Counted from the first letter of the stretch, positions 12,481 through 25,302 are shown. The stretch is 64,000 bases of DNA from Zanthoxylum bungeanum (GCA_019454045.1 SKCR01031868.1:149438-213437); one strand, 5' to 3'. Numbers and translations are program-made. The notes: generated by a model not told the origin, from the letters alone.

Positions 12481-13572
12481 TCATGCAAATTGAAAGGGAG
12501 AGTTATTGCTAGCAGATGCAAGAATACATTCAAATAAATCAGAGAGATAAACATCTTCATCCTCCACAGATGCTTCATCTCCCACAACTGGTTCTTGCTC
12601 ATTTTCCTCGAGGGTCAGGCCCTCCAACTTCATCAGCTCTTCTTCCCATTTCTCTTCTTCCTTCTTCACAATTTCCGATGCCAGTGACTTCTCACTTATC
12701 ACCTCTTGAAAGATCTCAAACCCGAGTACCACAATCCCATTGACTTCTACCGGTTCAGGTTCTCCCTGATATCCCATTGCCTTCACAAAGCATTCCATCA
12801 GCTTCAACCATTTCTTCTTGGCTTTCGGCTTATCCTCATCAGACATGTATCCCAACCCTCTCCGGGTAGTCTGCCCCTTAAAGTTTGGCAATGTCGAACC
12901 TTTACCCGGCTCGAACTTCATCTTCTCCATGATCCTAGCCACCTTAGGATCCACCCACTCCTCAAAAGTTGCCGATACCTGGAACCTCGCGAAAGGTTGT
13001 ATCTCTAAAGCAGCCACAACATTATCTACTTCAGCTCGGATGGTGACAATCTCTCCCCCGTAGGAAAACTTAATAACCCGATGCAGAGTGGAGGGCACGC
13101 CCCCAAGCTTGTGGAACCACAGCCTTCCCAATAACAAAGCAAAAGTAGCCGGGATATCCAGTACTGTGAACTCAACCTCATCCTCAATCGGGCCAACCTT
13201 GACTACTGCGGCAAATGTACCCTCAACTCCCCGCTTGCTATCATCATAAGCTTTGATAGTCATACTGGAGGGATCCAAATCTGTTGCCTTCATTCCCAAC
13301 CTTGCCAAAATCTTCAATGGGCACACATTGATGGATGATCCATCATCTATCATCACACAAGATGTTTTTTTGCCCCTCACCTCAGCTCTGATGAATAAGG
13401 GTCTATTATGGTTCCTTCCCTCAGCCGGGAGTTCCTCTTCAGAAAATGTTGTTATATGCAAAGCTTCCTTTTGCACTGATCCGACAAACATCGCGGGGTT
13501 GGCATCCTCCGTTACCACTATCTTACTCAAGGCCTCAACCATAGCACGTCCGTGCTCCTGTGATGAACACAA
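12481..13572 (-). pseudogene. Gypsy-1 aspartic protease region
   Basis: A 363-residue open frame. The retropepsin active site is at about residues 75-81 (MIDDGSSINVCPLKILARLG), with DDGSS where most retropepsins have D-T/S-G. The downstream flap and ALLLGRLWFHKLGGVPS motif is characteristic of Tat/Ogre elements. A long acidic, lysine- and glutamate-rich tail (residues 270-345) links to RT. The frame is intact over this span but is out of frame with gag on its right and RT on its left. The enzyme would cleave the Gag-Pol polyprotein. Confidence 0.82.
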
Positions 13573-13820
13573 TAATTCTCAGATGCTGACATGTGCCCGT
13601 GTCTTTTCCAACTGTTGCAGCACTACATCTTTCTCAGCATTTTCTGTATTCTCAGCCACTTCTCTCCCTTCTGTCAACACTTCTTTACCCTTATCAACCG
13701 TATCACTGTAGAAACGCCCGCTGCGGTCATTCCTCTTACCACCTCTTCATCACTACTGGTGAAATCTTCCCAGAAATTCTTCCCATGTTATGTTTCATCC
13801 TCGCTGCTACTATCCCAAAT

Positions 13821-15050
13821 TCACAGGCAGAAGGCTTGGTGGTCAAAGGATTTGAGGACAAGGCTTTCGAGTAGGCCAGAGTTTATCATATAGATTGGTG
13901 GGGGGACAGAGTGGTAATTCGGCAGGGGTTTTTTGTGTGTGTTAGGCTGTTCTGTTTCTGGGTCAGGTATCTTTTTGGAGTCTATAAGGTCCTGGATTTC
14001 ATGGCGAAGGCGGGCACAATTGTCAGTGTCATGGCCATTCTGTTGATGGAAATGACAATAGTCGTTCAGGTTGAGATGTGGTGGTGCAGGGTGTGGAAGT
14101 GGTTTGGTTTCTAAGGGTTTCAGAAGTCCATGTCTCTTTAATTTCTCCAATACCTTAGACAAGGGTCTACCCATGTCGGAGAAACACCGGTTCCGGATAG
14201 CAGCAATCTCGGCAGAAATAGGTTTAGCACCTGATGTTCCTCCAATGGGCCTCATGTTCAGGCTATAGAACTTTATGTTCTCAGCTTATTCTTCTTCAAT
14301 ATCCATGACAGTCAACTGTCGAAAATCAGTAATCATGGAGGTCATCCTCCTCAACTTGCCATAGATTGAGGGCTTAGTACCATTGATAATCATTTTTATC
14401 TGGTCCTTCTGTGAGGGCCGAGTCTGCATTTTCAAAAGCTGGCTCCTCCAACGGTCTACATATTCCTTGAAGCTTTCTTCTGGCTTCTGCTTGGTGTTTT
14501 CTAAGTCCCGGAGTGACAAGTCGATCTCCAGATCTGTAACATACTGTTTCAAAAAGGCCTCTGCCAATTCCCTCAAATCCTCCTTGATCTTCCTCTCCAG
14601 GTTGTGATACCATACCACGGGTGACCCCTCGAGTGATATCCCAAACATTTTCTGAACCTGACGCTTGGATAAACCCACTGAACTCATAACTGAAACATAC
14701 TGACGGAGATGGACCATCGGATCCCCATTCCCGTTGAACCTGGCCATATCTGGCATCTTGAATTGAGCTGGCAGGTCTTCATGTTTGCCCCTCATCTTAC
14801 GGGTAACCGACTGTACCTGATCTCGAAGTTTCTGCAGTTCAGCTTGAGACCCTGCCACTTTCCTCGCAGCATATTCAGCCATATCATCATCAAAACCCGG
14901 AATATCATCATTCAATCTAGTCGAAGGGTCTTCACACCTCTCATTCTCAGAGTTTCCCCCAGCACGGGGCACAACCATATTGGCCATAGCAGCAGTCAAG
15001 GCTTGCAACTGTTCAGTAACCTTGGTGAGATTGGTTTCCAACTGATCCAT
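13821..15050 (-). pseudogene. Gypsy-1 gag (one nonsense codon)
   Basis: The start MDQLETNLTKVTEQ gives a short coiled coil. The retrotransposon gag domain spans about residues 95-245 (FNGNGDPMVHLRQYVSVMSS, then SFKEYVDRWRSQL). The frame is cut by a stop at 14286-14288 and continues in the same frame to 13821. The second half holds a CX2HX4HX4C knuckle (YCHFHQQNGHDTDNC). A single nonsense change therefore splits an otherwise open gag. The 250 bp between gag and protease (13573-13820) is degenerate. Gag forms the particle that packages the RNA. Confidence 0.83.
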
Positions 15051-16558
15051 ACAGGATGTTTCATTCTATGATTCGCTCATGTTTGCTATCGGTCTTTTAA
15101 CAAGTCTTCCATTTTCCCTAACCCAACGGATATCTATGATGACTCTTAAGACACAAGAGAGTTAACATGATGTGTGTATGCATGAGATGCATGAGATACG
15201 TGCGATGTGTGGAACATATAATTCGGCCCATTGTCATTTTAAAGTTTCAATCATATTATTGCAAGGTGCAAACTTGTCCCAGTTGAAATGGCCCAACAGA
15301 TTTATACCTTTGCGATAACATGGTTAAACAACTTCAAATGACAAAGGGCTCAATCACAGGATGGCCCATCAGTATTTTAGAAACTTTTGGCCCAATTGTC
15401 ATAGGATACGAACTCGTCCCAGTTTAAATGGCCCAACAAGTTCACATTTCTGACAAGAAGTCCAACTGCATCCAAATGATGATGGTCCCTAAATACAAGC
15501 ATACAAAGATAATTCAAACACAAAGCAATAATTTCTACAGAGCGGCCCATCAACATTTCAAAAGCTTTTGGCCCAACTGTCATAGGATACGAACTCGTCC
15601 CAGTTTAAATGGCCCAACAAGTTCGCATTTCTGACAAGAAGTCCAACTGCATCCAAATGATGATGGTCCCTAAATACAAGCATACAGAGATAATTCAAAC
15701 ACAAAATAATAATTTCTACAGAGCGGCCCATCGATATTTCAAAGCTTTTGGCCCAACTTTCATAGGATACGAACTCGTCCCAGTTTAAATGACCCAACAA
15801 GTTCGCATTTCTGACAAGAAGTCCAACTGTATCCAAATGATGATGGTCCCTAAATACAAGCATACAAAGATAATTCAAACACAAAGCAATAATTTCTACA
15901 GAGCGACCCATCGACATTTCAAAAGCTTTTGGCCCAACTGTCATAGGATACGAACTCGTCCCAGTTTAAATGGCCCAACAAGTTCGCATTTCTGACAAGA
16001 AGTCCAACTGCATCCAAATGAAGATGGTCCACAAGCACAAGGAAATAGTTGCTATAGGTCATACAACTCCGGTCTACGTGTGGGTTTGCGGGAGTATAGA
16101 CAAAGAATCTCGCTGACAAAGGATTGCCCATAACTAGGACTCCTTACTCAAGGGTTCAAGCGACCAAGTGAGTGCACCTTCTTTATACCTTAAGGTACGT
16201 GCCAACGAGTTAAGGTGCGTGACTGACTGTCAAATGGATTTCTCGTTGTAGATTCCCCAGAGGGAGGGTGGAGCAAACTCTCTTAAATACCCAAACCTCT
16301 TAGGCTCTTATCGCTTGGTGACATGAATAAACAACGAGTCCTCCAAATTAGTCCATCACAATAGGCTACGAGTACATGATTATCTAGGTGCCTTTGCAGC
16401 TTTTCCTTATAGAAAGGTAGTGAATAAGGGAAGACACCAAACCATTACCTAGCGTTAAAAGTGCCTTTGATTAAACCCCTTTCAACCCACGGTAAACACG
16501 GTTAATTAAAGTACAAATCACAATAATTACAAGGCATTATTTCGGGGCCAATTCTCTA
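15051..16558 (-). repeat. Gypsy-1 leader with 181-bp tandem repeat
   Basis: Between the PBS and gag. Four direct units with starts near 15386, 15568, 15748 and 15929 (ttggcccaa.tgtcataggat) repeat about every 181 bp, the last partial, and a diverged fifth lies near 15270. The units are very alike and read open on both strands, giving repeated artificial peptides. The rest (16060-16558) has no recognised feature. Long leaders with repeats are known in Ogre-type elements. Confidence 0.75.
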
Positions 16559-16576
16559 TCCCTAGTGGAGTCGCCA
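16559..16576 (-). other. Primer-binding site of gypsy-1
   Basis: The minus strand reads TGGCGACTCCACTAGGGA three bases inside the 5' LTR. This resembles the tRNA-Arg-type PBS reported for Ogre elements. The position fixes the right LTR as the 5' LTR. Confidence 0.75.
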
Positions 16577-16579
16577 GAC

Positions 16580-19308
16580 TGTAGGACACAGATGTTGGAC
16601 GACACTGTTCCGGGCTCGCGGCCGGTCGGGAGTACGGAGTAGCCCACGGGGGAACTAAACCGGAGAAATAACATGGAGTCGCCAGACTGTAGGAAACAGA
16701 TGTTAAGGCCGCACTCACCTCTCGCAAGGGAAGACCTCAAACCGCTGGGTTCATAATGGTCCCTTACTTATGCCACTTGTAATAATATGATTTGTGCAAA
16801 AATCTAACCAAGCCTAAGCAACGTATATTTCCAAGGATAATCTACTCATAAGTTCGCATGTATAAAATGAATCATCATAACGGCAAACATACGATATCAC
16901 ACAATAATCTCATGAACATGTTGAATCATCAAACACGAAAGATAAATAACAACTTAAACATAAACGTAAATTGAATGCCTAGTGCGAAAGAAGATAACAT
17001 AATCATGCATAGAAGAATAACGTACTAACAGCTAATTCATGCTTGAAATGTGATGAAAAAGGAATCAGTTCAGTGTATGTGCATCCGTGTAGCGTTTGAA
17101 AATGCGTTCGAACGGTAAACAGAAGGTTCGCGTTCGTATAGCGTTTGAGAACGCGTTCGAACGGGACAAGACCTGATGAAAAAAATGTATGCGCGTTCGA
17201 GTAGCGTTCGTAAACGCATTCGAACGGTAAACAGAAGGTTCGTGTTCGTATAGTGTTTGATAACGCGTTCGAACGGGACAAGACCAGATGAAACAAAATA
17301 CATGAGCGTTCGAGTAGCGTTCGTAAACGCGTTCAAACGGTAAACAGAAGGTTCGTGTTCGTATAGCGTTTGAGAACGCGTTCGAACGGGACAAGACTTG
17401 ATGAAACAAAATGTATGCGCGTTCGAGTAGCGTTCGTAAATGCGTTAGAACGGGACATGACCTGATGCATGATAGACGACGCAAACACATACATAGATGC
17501 ATAATGTAGGACCTCGTGTGCCCGATTGAACTCATTCCCATTCAATCGAGTATACCTCGTCTGGCGCTGCAAAATATCGTGGTAAATGTAGCCTTTAGGC
17601 ATTTCCCTCGAATATAGGACCTTTAATCCACCCTAGTTAGCCCATGCGCAGTAGAATGCAATACATGCGTAAATAGAGCAATGATATGCAAAAGGTCAAT
17701 GACATAACAAAAGGCGCGACAAAACATCGTGGTAAAGGTAGCCTTTTAGGCATTTCCCTCGAATATAGGACATTTAATCCACCCTAGCTAGCCCATGTGC
17801 ATTACATCATAATGCATAAAAGATAATAATGTGGACTTTCATATATCCGATTAAACGTATCTCACATTCAATCAAACACACTTTTCTCCCCTCAAATTGA
17901 GAACCTTTAGACTAACATACTAAGCCCATGTGCATTACATCACAATGCATAGAAAGTAAAATGCAGAAAGTAATAGCATACTAATGATTAAATCATGCTT
18001 AAAAGATAAATAACATGCTAGCAACCCGATCATGCTCGAATACAAGGTTGGATGAAACAAAATGTGTGAATCTCTCAAGTGATACGTGGCATTGTATCCC
18101 GAGTGCAAACCGCAATATCGTCCATTCGGATTCGGCTACGAAATTTACGTCCGAGTTTCCATCTGATATACCACAAGAGAGAACACATATTTCATTCATT
18201 CAAGGACCACAACATATATTAACAAACGACTCTCATGCGAGGGAATTCTAATAAACGACAAAAAAGATGAGAATAAATAAAAAGGGTGTCATCAGGTCTA
18301 ACCTCTTAGGTCGTCTCTCAAAAGTGCGTTACACGGCCGTCGGAAGGGTTGGTGCTCCGTAATTCCTCCGGTTCATTGGTCCACTGCTCTCGTTCACTGC
18401 TTCGGTGTTTTGGAGCTGTCGTTTCCTCTGTTTCGCTACTGTTTTGCTGCTATTTTCGGTCACTATTTTGCGATTTTAGGCTACTTTTTTTACGGTTTTG
18501 GGGCTGCTGTTTAATGGTGATTTTCGGTGGTGTTATGGTGCAGTTTTAGGTTGTGTTTGTGCGGCAATGGGGGTGTTTTGGTTTAGTGTTTTCGGCAATG
18601 GAGGGAGGAGGAGAAGAGAATTATTTCTTTTTACTTCTTGCTTGTATTGGGCGTGGACTTTCTTTGATATTTTTTTGTCTGAGTTATGCGTGAATGGACT
18701 AGGAGTTTTTTGTGTGAATGCGTTATGAGAGTTTTGGTTGGATTTGTGTTTCTTTTATAGGCAAAGGCTAGGGTTTCTCTTGTTTGAATAGGAATGGGAT
18801 CAAGTAATTATGGGGGGAATATCCTAATTGGTGTCTCACAAGGAAAATATCTAGTTAATTGGGGACATTATTTGGCTTAAGAAGGAAGATCATATATTTG
18901 CTTTGTTTAATTAGGCATGTGAATTATTTAAATTGGGATGTGATTTATTTAATTTAGGAATGATATTATTTTAATTTGTGACATGTTTTAAATGTTTTAA
19001 TTATTTTTGGGTGGGTTTTGGTGGGCTAATTGGGCTTGGGCGTGAGGCTAGCAACAAAACCAGAAGTACCGACACCGTTCGAACGCCGATTCGAACGCTG
19101 CACGAACTCCCGCAATTTGCTTGACGTTCGAACATGTTCACGAACGCAGCACGAACGAAAACAGTGAACATGTGAATTGAATCCGATGACATACTTATTC
19201 TGAATTTCCCCTTCCGACATTCGTTTCCCGCAATTTTCGCAACCTAAAGAGTAGTGCCTCCGTACGAGACTCATCATCGGGACTTATATGCAAAATGCAG
19301 TGCCTACA
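16580..19308 (-). repeat. 5' LTR of gypsy-1
   Basis: Ends are TGTAGGACAC and GTGCCTACA (plus strand). It is 231 bp longer than the 3' LTR, explained by two extra copies of a 114-bp unit (starts near 17192, 17306 and 17419) rich in gcgttcgaacg. Near the left edge a piece of the outer boundary (gtcgccagactgtagga) recurs at 16677-16695. This is a short internal copy of the PBS/LTR junction, absent from the other LTR. Confidence 0.87.
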
Positions 19309-19635
19309 CGGACAGTGGCTGTGTTTTGGTTCTGATTTTTCACTTGAAAACAGCCCCAACACAGCCTCAAAACACCACAAAATATTCCCCAAAAAAACTG
19401 GATTAAAACGAAACCAAAACGAGTTCCGTTTCACCAAGTAAAGGGGAGACAATGAGTAAAACAAGCTCTCACTGCCGTGAGCAATAAGAAAGAGATGAAG
19501 ATGATGATTTTTTCGACACCACAAAGTCTTCCGAACTATATCTCGTTACCAACAGAAACTTGTGTGGGCAAGACTCACAAAATAATCCCTAAACGTTTTA
19601 GAGATTTAATCACACTTGTAATTTTTATTGATTTT

Positions 19636-20644
19636 CACTACAAGAAAACTGTCAAATAGCGACGGAAAAATCTGTAGCTAACTGACCACTAGCGACGGAA
19701 AAATTATGTCTCTATTTTGCTGGTCGCAAAAAAATAGCGACGGAAATATTACATTCGTCGCTAAAATTAGCAACATAATTTTATTTTGTTTCTATATTGC
19801 GACGGAAATTCCATCTCTAATTATCGACGGAAATTATTCCATCGCTAAATAGCAACGAAAAATTCCATCGCTATTTAAAAACAGAATAATGTATGTCGCA
19901 ATCAAGCAACATCTGACCACCTGAACAGTAAAAACGATAATCAGTAAGGAACACATTGTCATTAGTGAGCACCTGTAAATAATGATATGAATTTTAAAAA
20001 TTAGTGTGATCAATATTTGAGGGATTGAAAATTTTAAAAATTAGCGACGGAATAGAGATTATGTTTCTATTTAGCGACGTAATAGAAATTTCGTTTCTAA
20101 TTAGCGACGGAAAATCCGTCTCTATTTTTTTAAAAAAAAGTGGCGCCGAAAGAATTAAATTTTTGGGGGATTGAAATTTTAAAATTAGCGACGAAATTCT
20201 TATTCCGTTTCTAATTAGCGACGGAAAAATTCTGTTTCTAATTACCAATAGTTTTGGAAATTAGAAATTAAAATTAAAATGAAATGAAAATTTAAAATTA
20301 GTGACGGAATAAATATTTCGTTTCTATTTAGCGACGGAAAAATTCCGTTTCTAAATGAAATTAGCGACGGAATAATAATATGTTTCTAATTAGCGACGGA
20401 ATTTTAATTACGTTTATATTTAGCGACGGAATTATTAATTCCGTTTCTAGATGAAATTAGCCACAAAATAATAATCCGTTTCTAATTAGCGACGAAATTT
20501 TGTTTCCGTCTCTAATTTATAGATGAAATTTTTTTGTCGCAAAATTACATCCCTAATTTCATTATCCGTTTCAATTCCGTCTCTATTCCGTCGTTAATTT
20601 TGAAACGGAATATTATGTCGCTAAAACTGTATTTTCTTGTAGTG
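19636..20644. mobile_element. Non-autonomous CACTA element in the copia-1 3' LTR
   Basis: Inverted ends CACTACAAGAAAA and TTTTCTTGTAGTG are flanked by ttt (19633-19635 and 20645-20647), the three-base duplication expected of En/Spm elements. The empty site is seen in the other copia-1 LTR (38875: gattttcttcttctt). The 1009 bp are packed with subterminal repeats of tagcgacggaa in both orientations. No transposase frame is present, so it depends on an enzyme encoded elsewhere. Confidence 0.9.
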
Positions 20645-22266
20645 TTTCTTCTTGTTCTTTCTTTTAGTTTTCTCAACACTTGAGAGAGAATTTGGAGAAG
20701 ATGAAGATGGAGGCTAGGGTTAGAATGAAATGCTTACATAAAAAGAAAAATAATTTTTCTTTTTATACTTCGGTTATTTTGTTTCCAAAACAAAACAAGC
20801 CCTACCTATTCCTCCATGTCAAAATTCGGCCACACATGTAAGAAAACAAAAAATTTTGTGACATTGATATTTACTTTCCATAATAGAAAAGATGTTATAA
20901 AATAAAAAGGTTAAATGTCATTTAACAGTTTGTAACTTCCAAATTAAATACAAGGGTTTCCAAAACCCAAAATTTAGAAATTACCAACTTAACCTTTCAT
21001 TTAATTATATCTAGTATAATTAAATAACATGTGTTTAAATATCATATATTTTATAAAACCATATATTAACTTTTAATATGAAGTTTCAAGAGTGACAAAA
21101 TAATATTATTAATCATATTAATAATATTTATACCTTGTGAGTATATAATTGGACTATCCATTTATATTAAATCCGCTATAGTATATCGAGCTAGCACGGG
21201 GACCAATGGACCTATGGTCCGAGCTCCAATAATCTCGAAATATTAATTAAGCTCTTAATTAAATATTCCAAATTATTAACTCCGGTTTATTCCACTAAAA
21301 ACCCGAGAGTTGCACTCTCGTTGCCGCAAATGATATATTAAGCCGAACCAAGTCGGTATCCATCAATATAGTCACTACATATAGATTAACCATTCACTAG
21401 TATCTCGTAATTAGAGCTGGGTCATAATGTCCATTATACCCCTCTAATTATTTTTACCTTAAGTACCATTGATTCTCTAATAAACGATTTATTCATAACC
21501 ATTATGAATTTTAATTTTTCAATTCGTAATAGAAAAACTTGAGCGCTCAAACCGTTCAAGTACCGAATCAACCCTTAGTAAAGATACTCCTCTACTTCTC
21601 GCAAGAATGAGTGAACTCCATATCTATGTAAGACGTTCTCAGCTACACAACAGACCATGCCCCCAAAGTACGTAGCTATTGGTCGGGACTGCTACACCAA
21701 CTTCACATTTGTAAATCAAAGGACATAGTCTGTCATGCAGGAGTTCGTAGTACACTCAGGATTAAGATCAATCCATATATGACCATCTAGTAGATCGAAA
21801 TGACTTTCTTTGTTTAACGGATATTATAATATTGTCATTTCCATTTGGGTTCAGTCCTATATGATCACATCATACAAGGTGCCTCCATTCTCATGTCTCT
21901 ACATGGACGATCCAGGATCAAGATCGCCAAAAAAATATAGAATGGACCGCAGTTATAGATAAACCACAAACAAAGTACCTGTTTTGTTTGCTCTCTATGG
22001 ACTATTTAAGATTACTAACTTCAGACTTAAATCCTCTTGTGTATGACACTCATACACTAAGTCTGAAGGCACATAAGTAATCTAGGGTACTCAAGATAAT
22101 ATATAATACGCGAAAATTAAACAAACACTTTGATAAATGAATAATCCATCATTTTATTTCAAAACACATTAAGCCGTTTACGTTACATGTAGCTCTAGGG
22201 CATACATCCCAACAATCTGCCACTTGCACTAGAGCAAATAGGACATGTCATGTAATCATAGACCAT

Positions 22267-22656
22267 CTAGGTGACCTTCAAACACTTTAGCCGACAAGGT
22301 CTTTGTAAACGGATCAGCCAGGTTCTCTGCGGATGCAATATTTGTGACGAACTGACGATAACGTCTACCCTCTGTATTATCTCCTTGATGAGATGATATT
22401 TCCTTTCTATATTCTTTCCCCTCTTGTAGCTTCTTGGTTCTTTGGAGTTTGCCACTGCACCACTATTATCGCAATAAAGTATGAGTGATTTATCCATATA
22501 TGGAACAACTTCCAGATCTCCCAAGAATTTACGGAGCCAGACTGTTTTCTTAGTTGCTTCACAAGCTGCTACATATTCAGCCTCCATGGTGGAGTCAGCA
22601 ATGCAAGATTTCTTTATACTCCGCCATACTATAGCCCCACCACCTAGGGTAAACAA
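22267..22656 (-). pseudogene. Copia-1 RNase H
   Basis: The conserved copia RNase H block is clear: AIVWRSIKKSCIADSTMEAE (first residues), WLRKFLGDLEVVP, the third acidic site in LYCDNSGAVANSKEPRS and KRGKNIERKYHLI. After about residue 95 the frame shifts by an indel near 22360, and the expected end of the protein runs in another frame to about 22267. A further break at 22657-22724 separates it from RT. Confidence 0.85.
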
Positions 22657-22724
22657 TGATCCAGATGTTGATTTCCTAGAATCGACATCCGTTTGAAAAT
22701 CAGAGTCTGTATATCCCCTTAGGA

Positions 22725-23915
22725 TTACACAAACATATAATCTCTCGTTCTCTTAAGATACTTGAGAATTTGTTTCACAGCCACCCAATGATCCAATCCT
22801 GGATTCGACTGAAACCTACTGACTACTCTCGCTGCAAAACAGATGTCCGATCTCGTGCATAACATAGCATACATGAGACTACCAACTGCTGAGACATATG
22901 AGATATGTCTCATTTCCTCAACATCTTGAGGTGTCTTAGGAGACTGTTCATTTGTCAAATGAATTCCAAGACGATAAGCCATATTGCCTTTCTTGGAATT
23001 CTGCATCCCAAATCGCACAAGGATCTTGTCGATATAGAATGCTTGAGACATAACTAACAGTCGTTTCTTGCGATCCCGAAGTATCTGAATCCCAAGAACG
23101 TAACTGCCATCTCCCAAATCTTTCATTTGGAATTGGTTAGCTAGCCAGGTTTTCACATCTGAAAATATCTTTACATCATTCCCAATGAGTAAAATATCAT
23201 CGACGTATAAAACAAGAAAAATCATCTTCACGTCAATGACGCGCTTGTATACATAAGGCTCATCGACATTCTGCTCAAAGTCATAAGACTTGATCGTGGT
23301 ATCAAATCTTATATTCCAAGATCGAGATGCCTGCTTAAGTCCATAAATGGACCTTTGCAGCTTGCAAACATTTTGCTTTTGACATTGGGCTATGAACCCC
23401 TCTGGTTGTACCATATAGATACTCTCATCAAGGTTGTCATTCAAGAATGCATTCCTGATGTCCATTTGCCAAATTTCATAGTCATAATATGCGGCAATGG
23501 ATAGAATAGTACGGATGGATTTGAGCATGGCTACTGACGAGAAAGTTTCCTCATAGTCAACTCACTCTTTCTGGATATAAACCTTGGCCACTAGCCTAGC
23601 CTTGAAGGTCTGTACCTTCCCATCTGCTCCCCTCTTTCTCTTGTAGATCCACTTGCAACCTATGGGTTTCACCCCATCAAGTTGGTCTATAAGTTCCCAG
23701 ACTGAGTTGAAGTACATAGACTTTATCTCTAGGTTCATGGCTTTAAGCAATTTCTCTTTATCAGAATCATTCATTGCACTACGAAAGGTGAATGGATCAT
23801 CTATACCATCGCTGGATGTGACAAGTTGTGCCTCTCCAACCCCAAGGTAGCGATCAGGTTGTCGTACAACCCTCCCACTGCGTCTAGGTGGTAGATCATT
23901 CTGACGAACTTGCAT
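22725..23915 (-). pseudogene. Copia-1 reverse transcriptase
   Basis: The 5' part (23915-23562) contains MYFNSVWELIDQLDGVKPIG and CKWIYKRKRGADGK. After a break near 23560 the main part (23528-22725) has QMDIRNAFLNDNLDESIYM, YGLKQASRSW and the catalytic YVDDILLIGND, then SAVGSLMYAMLCTRSDICFA. The YVDD site is intact. The domain would copy element RNA into DNA, but the frame is broken at least twice. It sits between integrase and RNase H, the Ty1/copia gene order. Confidence 0.87.
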
Positions 23916-23952
23916 CTGATGCTCAGATGTTGAAGGTGCTATGTATTGTCAA

Positions 23953-24956
23953 TTATCGTTGACGATGATGTGCTGGTCGAACCAGCAAGTAACTCTTGAG
24001 TAACACTTTACTTCGAGGCTTGAACTCCCTCATATAGTCCTCCTCCAGAAACGAAGCATTTGTCGATACAAACACTTTGTTAACATTAGGACTATAGAAG
24101 AATCCACACATAGTCTCCTTAGGATAGCCTACAAATTGGCACACCTGAGAACATGGTTCCAACTTTGTAGTCTTATTCTTCAGCAATGTGCTGGACACCC
24201 CAATATGCGAAAATATCGCAAACTAGTTTTACGACTAATCCACAACTCTAAGGGAGTCTTAGGAATATACTTAGATGGAACTACATTAAGGATATGCATT
24301 GCAGTTTGTAACGCATATCCCCAGAATGAACTAGGTAGTGAGCTATAACTAAACATAGATCTCATCATGTCTAGTAGGGTTCGATTTCTCCTTTCTGCAA
24401 TACCACTTTGTTGTGGTGTTCCAGGTCTTGTGAGCTGGGATACTATCCCATGTTCAACCAAGAGTTCCTCGAAATCTATGTCAAGGTATTCTCCTCCATG
24501 ATCTGATCGTAGAGTCTTGATTGTTTTACCTAACCGGTTCTCAACCTCAGCATGATACTCTTTGAGCTTTTCAAAAGTATCTGACTTGTGCTGCATTAGG
24601 TAAACATACCCATATCTAGAATAATCATCAATGAATGTGACAAAGTATTCATAACCACATCGGGCTCTTACATTCATCGGTCCGCAAACGTCCGAATGTA
24701 TTAGCTCAAGTGGTTGACTGACTCTTATACCTTTTCCAGTAAAAGGTCTCTTGGTCATTTTTCCTTCTAAACAGGATTCGCGAAGTGGTAAAGTTCCGAG
24801 TTTTAACTGGTTAAAGGCTCTGTTCTTTATCAATCTGTCTATCCGGTCAAGGTTGATATGACCAAGTCTAAGATGCCACAGATATGTGTCATCGTGAGAA
24901 ATCTTTTGCCGTTTAGTTTTAGGTTTCTCAATCTTAAACATTTCAGTGTTGAGCAA
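23953..24956 (-). pseudogene. Copia-1 GAG-pre-integrase and integrase
   Basis: The frame 24956-24180 starts with the pre-integrase zinc region (YLWHLRLGHINLDRIDRLIK ... ESCLEGKM). The rve core follows: SDVCGPMNV, FIDDYSRYGYVYLM, the catalytic aspartate in LRSDHGGEY and the glutamate in QSGIAERRNRTLLD. A frameshift near 24190 moves the C-terminal part into 24198-23953. The catalytic triad is kept. Protease, expected at about 24960-25300, is not recognisable there. Confidence 0.86.
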
Positions 24957-25302
24957 TGTGTTTATGTGTTAACATCTTAACAATATAAGTTATCTCCTAA
25001 TTTCCTTTGCATATAAGTAATTCATTTAGAAATAATAACTATTATTATTAGATAAAATAGAAACCATCATGCAATAGTTTTGAAATATAAATCAAATTTC
25101 TGTGAGAAAATAGGAATAAACAACACTTTATTTAAATTCAAATAACGTTTATTTGAAAATTGAAAATTGAAAATTGAAAAATAATAACTCACACTGTTTT
25201 ACTGAAACATCATCCATTGTCCCAACTATCATAGTAAAATCACCTTTAATAAGGTGTTTACTTATATCAAGTAGCTGTACCATTAGCCTTAGCATTCCCG
25301 GT

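Larger units (their letters stand above)
5427..19308 (-). mobile_element. Gypsy-1: Ogre/Tat-like Ty3/gypsy retrotransposon
   Basis: A 13,882-bp element in the copia-1 3' LTR, with LTRs of 2498 bp (left) and 2729 bp (right). Its five-base duplication is cgaac (5422-5426) and cggac (19309-19313), one mismatch; the uninterrupted copia LTR at 38546 reads cggac once. The order on the minus strand is 5' LTR, PBS, repeat-bearing leader, gag, protease, RT, RNase H, integrase, repeat-bearing 3' region, 3' LTR. The PBS (TGGCGACTCC...), the large size and the DDGSS-type protease point to the Ogre/Tat lineage. Stops and frameshifts in every domain show it is dead. Confidence 0.88.
5164..22214 (-). repeat. 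3' LTR of copia-1, split by gypsy-1 and a CACTA element
   Basis: The LTR is in three pieces: 5164-5426, 19309-19635 and 20645-22214, about 2.15 kb after removal of the inserts. The pieces are collinear with the intact 5' LTR at 38295-40026. The right edge is catacatcccaaca at 22201-22214, followed by the minus-strand tract before the LTR (agtggcagat). About 420 bp here (about 21221-21645) is missing from the 5' LTR. Confidence 0.85.

Noticed and set aside
13253..13711. 152-residue plus-strand frame
   Set aside because: Shadow of the gypsy-1 protease frame on the opposite strand.
15558..15944. 128-residue minus-strand frame with repeated DHHHLDAVGLLVRNANL peptides
   Set aside because: Produced by the 181-bp leader repeat of gypsy-1, upstream of gag; open on both strands.
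17065..17541. 158-residue minus-strand frame inside the gypsy-1 5' LTR
   Set aside because: Arises from the 114-bp LTR repeat; the single-unit 3' LTR breaks it.
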